Positions 27,023 to 35,240 of a DNA stretch of 64,000 nucleotides are shown here, one piece after another. The translations under genes and the position numbers were made by a program. The stretch comes from Flavobacterium yafengii (lineage in GTDB: Bacteria; Bacteroidota; Bacteroidia; Flavobacteriales; Flavobacteriaceae). The notes below the pieces were generated by a model. That model was given only the letters and a program-made list of their open reading frames with translations. It was not told where the DNA came from and searched no databases. The DNA lies in the NCBI RefSeq assembly GCF_030010375.1, contig NZ_JASCRY010000002.1, positions 186,001-250,000 on the forward strand, given 5' to 3'. Position 1 is the stretch's first letter; every line of letters starts with the position of its first letter.

Positions 27023-27796
27023 TTATTTCTTTAAAATAGCATCGTAATTTTCAGCAACTTTATTCCAATTAATTACATTGAAAAATGCATCAATATAATT
27101 TTTTCGTCGGTATTGGTAGTCTAAATAATAAGCGTGCTCCCAAACATCTAAAGCTAATATTGGAGTTCCGGGAACAGCTGCATTACGCATCAAAGGATTG
27201 TCTTGATTAGGAGTACTAGTTACTTGTAGCTTTCCGGTTCTGTCTACTATAAGCCACGCCCAACCGGAACCAAATTGTTTTGTTGCTTCGTTTTTAAATA
27301 ATGTCATAAAGTCTTCAAATGAACCAAAATCTTTAATAATAGCTTCTGCTAATGCATTTGTTGGTTCCCCTCCAGCTTTTGGAGCCATACATTTCCAATA
27401 TAAGGAATGATTGTAAAATCCACCGGCATTGTTACGAAGAGCAGCATCATTAGGATCTAATTTTGACAACACTTCTTCGATTGTCAAATTTTCTAAAGGC
27501 GTTCCCAGTACCGCTTTATTCAAATTATTGGTATAGGTAAGATAATGTTTGGAATAATGCATTTCTAAAGTTGTCGCTGAGATATTTGGTGCCAACGCAT
27601 TATAAGCGTAAGGTAATTTTTCTAGCTGAAAAGACCCTTCTTCTGCTTTTACGTCATCGGGAGATCCCATGATGGCAACAGTTTGTTCCGTTGTAGGTAA
27701 AGGAACTTCGACAACCTCTGTTAATTTCTTATTATTACAAGAAAGTAAAGTCATAAACAAAAATAAAACAGAAATTAAAAGATGCAGCTTTTTCAT
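27023..27796 (-). CDS. Superoxide dismutase, Mn-type, exported lipoprotein
   Basis: 257 residues, about 55 longer than cytoplasmic SodA because of a lipoprotein signal (LFMTLLSC, Cys 20) and a linker. The SOD fold starts near residue 54. Metal ligands are H80, H130, D217 and H221. The Gly-Gly before H130 (NAGGFYNH) and Q198 in NQDNPLM are the pattern of Mn-type rather than Fe-type enzymes. It should dismute superoxide in the periplasm or at the outer membrane. It is the last gene of the LUD-cdsA-psd-ACBP operon, starting 8 bp after the ACBP stop. Confidence 0.92.
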   Translation of the reverse strand: MKKLHLLISVLFLFMTLLSCNNKKLTEVVEVPLPTTEQTVAIMGSPDDVKAEEGSFQLEKLPYAYNALAPNISATTLEMHYSKHYLTYTNNLNKAVLGTPLENLTIEEVLSKLDPNDAALRNNAGGFYNHSLYWKCMAPKAGGEPTNALAEAIIKDFGSFEDFMTLFKNEATKQFGSGWAWLIVDRTGKLQVTSTPNQDNPLMRNAAVPGTPILALDVWEHAYYLDYQYRRKNYIDAFFNVINWNKVAENYDAILKK

Positions 27797-27804
27797 AATT
27801 TGTA

Positions 27805-28074
27805 TTATTTTTTAATCAGTATATTAATAATTTCAATGTATTGTTCTTTTGCCTGTTCAGGAGTCAGATGGCTAATTTGCATCCAGGCGTTAGTTTTAAA
27901 AGCATCTCTCAAATGGTATGATGATGTTTGTTTTAAATCTAAAGTTCCAAAAGTAGCTTGTTTATAAAAAGCATAAAGGCGCAATTGGACATCTTGAGGT
28001 AAAGATGCCTGCGTCATTTCAGAGGCTATTTCTACTGCTTCTAAAAACCGAGTATCTAAATCTTTTTCAATCAT
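27805..28074 (-). CDS. Acyl-CoA-binding protein
   Basis: 89 residues, the normal size for the four-helix ACBP family, with the core LYAFYKQATFGT and a C-terminal helix after AKEQYIEIINIL. It carries long-chain acyl-CoA in the cytoplasm. Its place 2 bp after psd in a phospholipid-synthesis operon suggests that it supplies or buffers acyl chains for membrane lipid synthesis. Confidence 0.9.
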   Translation of the reverse strand: MIEKDLDTRFLEAVEIASEMTQASLPQDVQLRLYAFYKQATFGTLDLKQTSSYHLRDAFKTNAWMQISHLTPEQAKEQYIEIINILIKK

Positions 28075-28076
28075 GC

Positions 28077-28727
28077 TTATTTTGTAGCAATAATAGTTTT
28101 TCCTCCAATTGCTTTTTGATTCAATACAACATTTACTTGTGTTCCTAGTGGTAAAAAGATATCGACTCTTGAACCAAATTTTATGAAACCAGCGTCAGTT
28201 CCCTGAATTACTTGCATTCCTTCTTCGGCGTAATTTACGATTCTTCGTGCCAAAGCTCCAGCAATTTGACGGTATAAAATCTCACCAAAGGTTTTGTTTT
28301 CGATGACAACCGTAGTTCTTTCGTTTTCTTCACTGGCTTTAGGATGCCAAGCCACCAAAAATTTCCCAGGATGGTATTTACTGAATTTTACAATTCCACT
28401 CAATCCATAACGCGTAACATGTACGTTGATTGGAGACATGAAAATAGAGATTTGTAAACGTTTATCTTTGAAATACTCACTTTCAACTACTTCTTCAATA
28501 ACTACAACTTTTCCATCTACAGGAGCAAGAATATAATTTTCATTGATTATCACTGTTCTTTTTGGATTCCTGAAAAATTGCAGAATGATAATCAAAAGTA
28601 ACAAAGTAGCTATTTGTATAGCCATTTTGATCCAGTTGGTGTCAATGAAATTGTCAGACAATAAAAGGACAACAGCTGTGAAAATGGTGCCTAATAAAAT
28701 AGATTGGGTTCCTTCTTTATGAAACAT
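28077..28727 (-). CDS. psd: Phosphatidylserine decarboxylase, short type
   Basis: 216 residues. It makes phosphatidylethanolamine from phosphatidylserine at the inner membrane. The N-terminus has two hydrophobic segments (about 10-50). The proenzyme self-cleaves before the Ser in KFGSRVD near residue 185, the short-type variant of the LGST site, to give the pyruvoyl group. The start overlaps the 3' end of cdsA by 11 bp, indicating coupled translation. Confidence 0.94.
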   Translation of the reverse strand: MFHKEGTQSILLGTIFTAVVLLLSDNFIDTNWIKMAIQIATLLLLIIILQFFRNPKRTVIINENYILAPVDGKVVVIEEVVESEYFKDKRLQISIFMSPINVHVTRYGLSGIVKFSKYHPGKFLVAWHPKASEENERTTVVIENKTFGEILYRQIAGALARRIVNYAEEGMQVIQGTDAGFIKFGSRVDIFLPLGTQVNVVLNQKAIGGKTIIATK

Positions 28728-29607
28728 AGTTTAAAATTTGATAAAATAAAAATATAATTGGTGCTACAAATATAACACTATCTAATCGATCTAGGATGCC
28801 TCCATGGCCAGGCATTATGTTTCCGCTGTCTTTTACGCCTGCAATACGTTTGAATTTAGATTCAATTAAGTCTCCTATAGTACCTGCAATTCCAACAATA
28901 ACAGCTATAGAAGTCCAAATTAGAATGGATCTGTCGCTAAATTCAGGATTAGCCTTTATGTAATATTTCGAGATTAAATAACCAGCCAAAACTGCAAAAA
29001 TGATTCCGCCAAGGAACCCTTCAATTGTTTTTTTAGGGGATATTTTTTCAAATAATTTGGTTCGGCCTAAAGATTTGCCTACAATATAGGCAAAGGTATC
29101 GTTGGTCCAGATTAAGATAAATAATCCAATTATAATTTTTGGATTATAATCATTTATTCCAAATGAAATTTTAGTGATGAACACAAAAGGGAGAATAATA
29201 TACCCTAATAAATAGAGGTATTTTGATGAAGTGCTTATTTTTTGAATGTTATCATAAAATAAAAAAAGAATACATTTTATAGATACTACTAATGCTATGA
29301 CCAATAAAACGACATCTAATTGTTGGATATTTACTGCTATTTCTAAATCAGTATTGAAGATTTGATTTATCGTATCAGTAGCGATTTTATTGTAATGACT
29401 TACGAATGTGACTGTAGTGTATAAGACTGTTCCAAAAAGTATTGGAAAGACTTTATGTATTTGAATTAAGTTACAAAATTCATAAACTGCAATAATCAGA
29501 AATATACCAAAAAGGATAAAAAAGCTTTCAGTAGAATATAAAATAGAAGCAAGTAATAATAGAATATAAATAGCTCCTGATATACCTCGTTTTAGAGTTT
29601 CATTCAT
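28717..29607 (-). CDS. cdsA: Phosphatidate cytidylyltransferase
   Basis: 296 residues with about eight membrane helices. It forms CDP-diacylglycerol from phosphatidate and CTP. The family signature is in the last 60 residues: GDLIESKFKR, then DSGNIMPGHGGILDRLDS. It starts 1 bp after the LUD gene and overlaps psd, the next step in phosphatidylethanolamine synthesis. Confidence 0.95.
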   Translation of the reverse strand: MNETLKRGISGAIYILLLLASILYSTESFFILFGIFLIIAVYEFCNLIQIHKVFPILFGTVLYTTVTFVSHYNKIATDTINQIFNTDLEIAVNIQQLDVVLLVIALVVSIKCILFLFYDNIQKISTSSKYLYLLGYIILPFVFITKISFGINDYNPKIIIGLFILIWTNDTFAYIVGKSLGRTKLFEKISPKKTIEGFLGGIIFAVLAGYLISKYYIKANPEFSDRSILIWTSIAVIVGIAGTIGDLIESKFKRIAGVKDSGNIMPGHGGILDRLDSVIFVAPIIFLFYQILNYVS

Positions 29608-29608
29608 C

Positions 29609-30211
29609 TTAAAGATCTTCTAAAAGCAATAAATATAGATTTTTTGCCGAACTTCCGTATTGTGTAAAATCTTCTTCTTTAGCTTTCTCGAAATATTTTA
29701 TTGTGGTAATATTGGTAGGATAATCTCTTTCGTATTTCTTTTTTATAGCACTAAGTCCATCGCTTTTTGCAGCAAGAATTTGGCTTGTATTCGCTATAAT
29801 GATAATATTGGTAGGTAGCTCGTTTGGTTTGTTTTGTTTAATTTGTTTGGAAGAAAATAAAATAGAACCTTCTTCTGCAATTAAATTTTCACAGCTCGCA
29901 AGAAGAAATTTAGGATTAGCAGGCTTGTTGTAAGTAAGTTTATTATCATCAAGCATTCCAAAAAGATTTGGTTCATAGCACAAAACTTCGCTTTCAAACC
30001 AATCGTTTTCTTCTAATATGTTTTCAAATTGTTCTTTTATTTCTTCAGAATTTTCACAATACAAAAATTTACCACCATTTTTTTTAAAATTGTAGATGAA
30101 TTTTTCATCTATAGAGGTTGCATTATCAGTATTGGATTTACTAAATTCACTTTCTTGATCTTCATCAGAAGCCGGATTGCTAGAACCAAAAATTTTTCTA
30201 AAAAGACTCAT
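29609..30211 (-). CDS. LUD-domain protein (LutC/YkgG-like)
   Basis: 200 residues, soluble. The region after about residue 100 has the LUD pattern FLLASCENLIAEEGSILF and NIIIIANTSQI, as in LutC-like proteins linked to lactate utilisation. No LutA or LutB partner is nearby. The gene instead leads the cdsA-psd operon, so a role in lactate use is doubtful. A perfect -7 box lies 40 bp upstream. Confidence 0.8.
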   Translation of the reverse strand: MSLFRKIFGSSNPASDEDQESEFSKSNTDNATSIDEKFIYNFKKNGGKFLYCENSEEIKEQFENILEENDWFESEVLCYEPNLFGMLDDNKLTYNKPANPKFLLASCENLIAEEGSILFSSKQIKQNKPNELPTNIIIIANTSQILAAKSDGLSAIKKKYERDYPTNITTIKYFEKAKEEDFTQYGSSAKNLYLLLLEDL

Positions 30212-30250
30212 ATTTTTGTAAAATACTATAATTTGTTATTTGAAAACGTC

Positions 30251-30258
30251 CAAAGATA
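30251..30258 (-). promoter_or_regulatory. -7 box of the LUD-cdsA-psd-ACBP-SOD operon
   Basis: TATCTTTG on the minus strand is a perfect TAnnTTTG directly beyond the ftsH terminator. Predicted transcription start is near 30246. Confidence 0.65.
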
Positions 30259-30300
30259 AAAAAATCTTAATTCAAAAGTAGTTTTTGAATTAAGATTTTA
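30258..30300 (-). terminator. Terminator of ftsH
   Basis: A perfect 17-bp stem (30261-30277 with 30283-30299) is followed on the minus strand by a T-run. Confidence 0.85.
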
Positions 30301-30328
30301 AAAATAATTAAATAATTTATTGTGTTTT

Positions 30329-32257
30329 CTAAGATACTACTTCCTCAAGATTTTTATCAAATGTTCTTTTTCCGAAAATAGCTTCTAAATCATCTTTAAA
30401 AATGACTTCTTTCTCGATTAAGATATTTGCCAGTTGATTTAGTTTGTCTTTGTTTTCTTCTAATATTTGAATGGCTCTTTGGTATTGACCTTCAATTAGT
30501 AATGAAATTTCTTCATCAATAACTCTGGCTGTTTCTTCTGAATACGGTTTAGAAAAGTTGTATTCGCTTTGTCCAGTTGAATCGTAATAGGTTACGTTTC
30601 CAATTTTTTCATTCAAACCATAAACAGTTACCATAGCGCGGGCTTGTTTTGTAACTTTTTCCAAGTCGCTTAATGCACCAGTTGAAATTCTGTTAAAAGT
30701 TACTTTTTCAGCAGCTCTTCCGCCCATAGTCGCACACATTTCATCTAGCATTTGATCAGGACGAACAATTAAACGTTCTTCTGGCAAGTACCAAGCGGCT
30801 CCTAAACTTTGTCCTCTAGGAACAATAGTAACTTTAATTAATGGAGCTGCATGTTCCAGCATCCAACTAACTGTTGCGTGTCCTGCTTCATGAATAGCGA
30901 TTGCTTTCTTCTCATCAGGAGTTACAATTTTATTTTTCTTTTCAAGACCACCTACAATTCTGTCTACAGCATCAAGGAAATCTTGTTTGTCAACTGCAGT
31001 CTTGTTGTTTCTAGCGGCAATCAAAGCTGCTTCATTACATACGTTTGCGATATCAGCACCCGAGAAACCAGGAGTTTGTTTGGCTAAAAAGTCAGTATCT
31101 AATCCTTCAATTTTTTTCAAAGGAGCTAAGTGTACTTTAAAAATTTCAGCACGTTCACGAATGTCTGGTAAGTCTACAAAAATTTGTCTGTCAAAACGAC
31201 CTGCACGCATTAATGCTTTGTCCAATACATCAGCTCTGTTTGTCGCAGCTAAAACAATTACATTAGAATTTGTTCCAAAACCGTCCATTTCTGTCAGTAA
31301 TTGGTTCAATGTATTCTCACGTTCGTCATTTCCACCAGACATATTGCTTTTTCCTCTAGCTCTACCTACTGCATCAATTTCATCAATAAATATAATCGCA
31401 GGAGATTTTTCTTTGGCTTGTTTGAATAAATCACGCACACGGGATGCACCTACACCTACAAACATTTCAACAAAATCAGAACCGGATAAAGAGAAGAATG
31501 GTACTTGGGCCTCACCAGCTACAGCTTTTGCCAATAAGGTTTTTCCAGTTCCTGGAGGTCCTACCAGTAAAGCTCCTTTTGGTATTTTCCCGCCCAGATT
31601 AGTGTATTTTTCAGGGTTTTTCAAGAATTCAACAATTTCTTGTATTTCTTCTTTTGCTCCTTCTAAACCAGCTACATCTTTAAAAGTAGTTTTGATATCT
31701 GTTTTTTCGTCAAAAAGTTTAGCTTTAGATTTTCCAATGTTAAAAATCTGTCCGCCACCGCCACCAGCACCGCCACCAGACATTTTTCTCATGATAAATA
31801 TCCAAACGGCAATAATGATAATGATTGGTAATAAACTGATTAAAATATCCGACCAGTTGTTTTTTGGTAAGAAGTTAAAATCTTTCAATTTACCTTCAGC
31901 AACAGCTTTTTCCAGTTTGTTTTGGAAAATCTGATCGTTACCAATGTCAAAAGTATAATGAGGACCTTTGTTAGGTCTGTCAAATACGTCTTTAGAAACT
32001 TTTTTGTGTGCTGCATCTTTCAATGCTGCTGCATTAAGAAAAACTTCAGCTTCAGTTTTGTTGTAAACTATAACTTTTTCAATCTGGCCTTTTTCTAAAT
32101 AATCGTTAAATTTAGAAGAAGTTAATTGACCTGGTTCGTTTAAGCTAGAACCACCAGTTATAAAACTTATAAACAAGAAAATTAATAATATTGCAGTATA
32201 AATTAACCAAGGGCTTACTTTAAACTTATTCGAATTTGGATTATTATCTTTAGCCAT
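30329..32257 (-). CDS. ftsH: ATP-dependent membrane zinc protease FtsH
   Basis: 642 residues, the usual length. An N-terminal membrane helix (about 15-35) and a second one (about 135-155) flank a periplasmic domain. The AAA module has GPPGTGKT and IIFIDEIDAVGR, with the arginine-finger region RPGRFDRQI as RAGRFDRQI. The zinc site is HEAGH. It degrades membrane and short-lived cytoplasmic proteins. It follows rsfS by 19 bp in the same direction. Confidence 0.97.
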   Translation of the reverse strand: MAKDNNPNSNKFKVSPWLIYTAILLIFLFISFITGGSSLNEPGQLTSSKFNDYLEKGQIEKVIVYNKTEAEVFLNAAALKDAAHKKVSKDVFDRPNKGPHYTFDIGNDQIFQNKLEKAVAEGKLKDFNFLPKNNWSDILISLLPIIIIIAVWIFIMRKMSGGGAGGGGGQIFNIGKSKAKLFDEKTDIKTTFKDVAGLEGAKEEIQEIVEFLKNPEKYTNLGGKIPKGALLVGPPGTGKTLLAKAVAGEAQVPFFSLSGSDFVEMFVGVGASRVRDLFKQAKEKSPAIIFIDEIDAVGRARGKSNMSGGNDERENTLNQLLTEMDGFGTNSNVIVLAATNRADVLDKALMRAGRFDRQIFVDLPDIRERAEIFKVHLAPLKKIEGLDTDFLAKQTPGFSGADIANVCNEAALIAARNNKTAVDKQDFLDAVDRIVGGLEKKNKIVTPDEKKAIAIHEAGHATVSWMLEHAAPLIKVTIVPRGQSLGAAWYLPEERLIVRPDQMLDEMCATMGGRAAEKVTFNRISTGALSDLEKVTKQARAMVTVYGLNEKIGNVTYYDSTGQSEYNFSKPYSEETARVIDEEISLLIEGQYQRAIQILEENKDKLNQLANILIEKEVIFKDDLEAIFGKRTFDKNLEEVVS

Positions 32258-32276
32258 TACTAGGAGTTATGTTTCT

Positions 32277-32648
32277 TTAGTATTTGTTTTCAATGGTAGT
32301 TATTTTTGCATCGCCCCATAAACTTTCGATGTTGTAGTATTCACGGATGTGTTTTTGAAATACATGAACTACAATATTTACATAATCCATTAGTACCCAT
32401 TCTGCATTATCAGTTCCTTCAACATGCCAAGGCTTGTCTTTTAATTCTTTGGATACTGTTTTTTGAATGGAGTTGACTATAGCGTTAACTTGTGTGTTTG
32501 AATTACCATTGCAGATGATGAAATAGTCGCAAACTGCGGTGTCTATCTCTCTTAAATCAAGAATATCAATATCATTTCCTTTTACCTCTTCTATCCCCTT
32601 AATGATGTTCGCTAATAGAACGTCATTATTTATAGTCTTTTTCGCCAT
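32277..32648 (-). CDS. rsfS: Ribosomal silencing factor RsfS
   Basis: 123 residues of the RsfS/Iojap family, with DILDLREIDTAVCDYFIICNGNSN and the conserved WHVEG and EWVLMDY. It binds ribosomal protein L14 and blocks subunit joining when nutrients are low. A near-match -7 box (TAACTTTA, 32673-32680) stands upstream, and the gene is divergent from birA. Confidence 0.94.
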   Translation of the reverse strand: MAKKTINNDVLLANIIKGIEEVKGNDIDILDLREIDTAVCDYFIICNGNSNTQVNAIVNSIQKTVSKELKDKPWHVEGTDNAEWVLMDYVNIVVHVFQKHIREYYNIESLWGDAKITTIENKY

Positions 32649-32694
32649 GAATTATTTTTATATATAAGTTTGTAAAGTTACCATTTTTTGTGAT

Positions 32695-32702
32695 TATTTT
32701 TG
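32695..32702 (+). promoter_or_regulatory. -7 box of birA
   Basis: TATTTTTG is a perfect TAnnTTTG, 43 bp before the birA ATG. Confidence 0.5.
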
Positions 32703-32745
32703 AACCTTAACACAATATTAAATTCTGTTTCACAAAAAACTGTAT

Positions 32746-33474
32746 ATGAAACTAATCAAACTCGATGCCATAGATTCTACAAACGAATTCCTTAAAGGCT
32801 TATCGAATAAACAAGAGTTGGAAAACTTTACTGTTGTAACCGCAGAGAATCAAACAAAGGGGAAAGGCCAAATGGGCGCTGTTTGGGCTTCTGAGACGAG
32901 TAAAAACTTAATAATGAGTCTTTTGGTTAAGGATTTTTTAGTTGATATTTGTCAGATTTTCAATCTGAATATTGCAGTTTCGCTTGCTGTAATTGAAGTT
33001 TTGGAATCATTTAAGATTCCTAATCTTAGTATCAAATGGCCTAACGACATAATGTCATACAACAAAAAAATAGGTGGCATTTTGATAGAAAACAGTATCA
33101 AAAGTGACGGAACGATTGTTTCTATTGTAGGTTTAGGACTAAATGTGAATCAAACCAATTTTGAAAATTTACCAAAAGCCTCTTCTTTGACGGTAATTTG
33201 TGATGCAAAATTTGATAAAGACGAACTGCTTTTTTCCATTTGTGACGCAATAGAAAAAAATGTAAAGTTATGTAAACACAGTCCTGCAGGTTTATGGTCT
33301 GATTATAGCAATAAATTATATAAAAAAGGTTTGCCAATGCCTTTTTCAGATCAAAAGAATCAAAATTTTATGGGAATTATTCAAGGAGTTTCCTCGGTTG
33401 GAAAACTACAGGTTCTTCTGGAAGATGACAGCATTGCTGAATTTGATATTAAAGAAATTCAAATGTTGTATTAA
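32746..33474 (+). CDS. birA: Biotin--[acetyl-CoA-carboxylase] ligase
   Basis: 242 residues with the BPL/LplA catalytic domain. The biotinyl-AMP loop is present as TKGKGQMGAVW, and SIKWPNDI with KKIGGILIEN completes the active site. The N-terminal DNA-binding domain of E. coli BirA is absent, so this is the monofunctional enzyme without repressor function. It ends before a strong terminator shared with the convergent SRPBCC gene. Confidence 0.94.
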   Translation: MKLIKLDAIDSTNEFLKGLSNKQELENFTVVTAENQTKGKGQMGAVWASETSKNLIMSLLVKDFLVDICQIFNLNIAVSLAVIEVLESFKIPNLSIKWPNDIMSYNKKIGGILIENSIKSDGTIVSIVGLGLNVNQTNFENLPKASSLTVICDAKFDKDELLFSICDAIEKNVKLCKHSPAGLWSDYSNKLYKKGLPMPFSDQKNQNFMGIIQGVSSVGKLQVLLEDDSIAEFDIKEIQMLY

Positions 33475-33492
33475 CGGCTGATTGTTGCAATT

Positions 33493-33536
33493 AAACAAGA
33501 AACCCTTTCAGTTTGCACTAAAAGGGTTTCTTGTTT
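33493..33536. terminator. Bidirectional terminator between birA and the SRPBCC gene
   Basis: A perfect 16-bp stem (33493-33508 with 33521-33536) with a 12-nt loop. Confidence 0.85.
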
Positions 33537-33552
33537 ATTTTAAACTATTTTT

Positions 33553-33945
33553 TTATAACTTGGTCATATTCCCAGCCAAAGTTTCGATGAATTTACCAAT
33601 AGGACCTTTAATCATCATAGCCATCATAGGATTGAAATCACCTTCGAAATCAAGTTTTACATCACTGGAGTTCTCAGAAACTGAATCGATGTTCGCTATC
33701 AATGTAAATGGAAGTTTATCACTCGCAGCTCCCAAAACAATTTTGCTTGGAGCTACTTTTTCTTTCATTTTTAGCTTAATTTCTGGCATTCCTTTTAATC
33801 CAAAAATAAAAGCATCGTCACCAATAACTTCAAATTTAGCAATGTTTTCGGGCATTAATTTTTCGAAGTTCTTTACATCACTCAATAAATCAAACAATTC
33901 TTGAGCTGATTTTGAGACACTAACTTTTGGACTTTCTAAGTTCAT
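33553..33945 (-). CDS. SRPBCC-fold protein
   Basis: 130 residues with the START/polyketide-cyclase-like layout: an N-terminal strand (SVSKSAQELFDLLSDVKNFEKLMP) and helix, beta strands, and a long C-terminal helix (GPIGKFIETLAGNM). Members bind hydrophobic ligands; the ligand here is unknown. It lies 27 bp downstream of pyrE and is probably cotranscribed. Confidence 0.85.
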   Translation of the reverse strand: MNLESPKVSVSKSAQELFDLLSDVKNFEKLMPENIAKFEVIGDDAFIFGLKGMPEIKLKMKEKVAPSKIVLGAASDKLPFTLIANIDSVSENSSDVKLDFEGDFNPMMAMMIKGPIGKFIETLAGNMTKL

Positions 33946-33972
33946 ATTTCCAGTATTTTATTTTATATTTTT

Positions 33973-34620
33973 TTAAACTCCAATATTCCAAGTGGATGGA
34001 CTCCCATTCCATTCTCTTAAAGTTTGTTCTTCCTCTTCCGTAATATATCTTTTGGCTACAGCCAAATTCAATAAGTTTTGATAATTGCTTAGCGTGTATA
34101 AATCCAGATGCGCATTTTTAAAATTGGTGTCAGCAACATCAAAACCATAGGTAAAGATTGCTGCCATTCCTTTTACATTCGCTCCAGCTTCACGTAAAGC
34201 TTCAACGGCAAGTAAACTACTGTTTCCAGTACTAATCAAATCTTCTACAACAATTACATTTTGTCCTTTTTGTAAAAAACCTTCTACTTGGTTTAGTCTT
34301 CCGTGCTTTTTTGGTTCTGGGCGAACATATACAAATGGTAATCCCAAACTTTCCGCTACGAGCATTCCAATTCCTATTGCTCCAGTGGCTACACCGGCAA
34401 TAACATCTGGTTTACCAAATTGTTTTTCAATATTTTTGGAAAATTCATCTCGGACATAATTCCTTACGGCTGGAAATGAGAGGATTAATCGGTTGTCACA
34501 ATAAATAGGCGATTTCCATCCAGAAGCCCATGTAAAAGGATTTCTTGGATTCAATTTAATTGCATTTATTTGCAAAAGAAATTCGGCTGTTTTTTCGGCT
34601 GTATCTTTATTAAAAATCAT
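33973..34620 (-). CDS. pyrE: Orotate phosphoribosyltransferase
   Basis: 215 residues from this start. It joins orotate and PRPP to make OMP in pyrimidine synthesis. The PRPP loop is VIVVEDLISTGNSS, and FTWASGWKSPIYCDNR is the substrate region. The frame extends to an ATG at 34653, but that would overlap the divergent NUDIX gene, and the -7 box TACATTTG lies between the two ATGs. The start at 34620 is therefore preferred, and the message may be leaderless. Confidence 0.94.
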   Translation of the reverse strand: MIFNKDTAEKTAEFLLQINAIKLNPRNPFTWASGWKSPIYCDNRLILSFPAVRNYVRDEFSKNIEKQFGKPDVIAGVATGAIGIGMLVAESLGLPFVYVRPEPKKHGRLNQVEGFLQKGQNVIVVEDLISTGNSSLLAVEALREAGANVKGMAAIFTYGFDVADTNFKNAHLDLYTLSNYQNLLNLAVAKRYITEEEEQTLREWNGSPSTWNIGV

Positions 34621-34624
34621 AGTA

Positions 34625-34632
34625 CAAATGTA
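34625..34632 (-). promoter_or_regulatory. -7 box of pyrE, four bases before the ATG
   Basis: TACATTTG on the minus strand is a perfect TAnnTTTG, with a TTG about 18 bp further upstream. If G is at -5, transcription begins at the A of the ATG. Confidence 0.6.
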
Positions 34633-35230
34633 TAAAGTTTTTGTTAACGACAAACCACTTTTTTTGACAAATCACATCTCTAAAGAGACCGATTTTCAAT
34701 TATTCTTGTTAGAGAGTATTGATATAGAGCAACTTATAGTAAAAATATTTCAAAATAAAATTCAAAAAGCATACTTGTATCATCCTGATGAAAGCGTGAT
34801 TATGAAGACTTTGAAAGCAAAAATACCTGTTGCCAAGGCTGGTGGTGGTTTAGTTTACAATAAAAAAGGTGAAGTTTTATTCATTTTTAGAAACGGAAAA
34901 TGGGATTTGCCCAAAGGCGGCATCGAAAAAGGAGAAGAAATTGATGCCACAGCCATGCGTGAAGTAGAGGAAGAAACAGGTGTGAATGGCTTGACTATAT
35001 CTCATAAACTTCAAAAAACCTATCATGTTTTTAGACGTAATGGAAAATACAAATTGAAAATTACACATTGGTTTGAAATGCAATCTGATTTTGAAGGAAC
35101 ACCACAAGGACAATTAGACGAAGGAATCGAAAAAGTGGCTTGGATGAATCCGGAACAAATTAAAGAGGCGTTAAAAAACTCTTATGAGAACATAAAATTA
35201 TTATTTGAAGAAGAAAAGCTCCTGAAATAG
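34628..35230 (+). CDS. NUDIX hydrolase
   Basis: 200 residues. The N-terminal 65 residues form a small domain of unknown role. The NUDIX box then reads GGIEKGEEIDATAMREVEEETGV, matching Gx5Ex7REUxEExGU. Its substrate, some nucleoside diphosphate derivative, cannot be named. The ATG is 7 bp from the divergent pyrE ATG, so its promoter must lie inside the start of pyrE. A hairpin overlaps the stop codon. Confidence 0.9.
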   Translation: MYKVFVNDKPLFLTNHISKETDFQLFLLESIDIEQLIVKIFQNKIQKAYLYHPDESVIMKTLKAKIPVAKAGGGLVYNKKGEVLFIFRNGKWDLPKGGIEKGEEIDATAMREVEEETGVNGLTISHKLQKTYHVFRRNGKYKLKITHWFEMQSDFEGTPQGQLDEGIEKVAWMNPEQIKEALKNSYENIKLLFEEEKLLK

Positions 35231-35240
35231 GAGCTTTTTT
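35216..35240 (+). terminator. Terminator overlapping the NUDIX stop codon
   Basis: AAGCTCCT pairs with AGGAGCTT across the end of the gene (the stop is 35228-35230) and is followed by eight T. Confidence 0.8.

Noticed and set aside
30987..31934. 315-codon open frame on the plus strand
   Set aside because: It lies wholly antisense to ftsH and its translation has no family features; a shadow of codon bias in a conserved gene.
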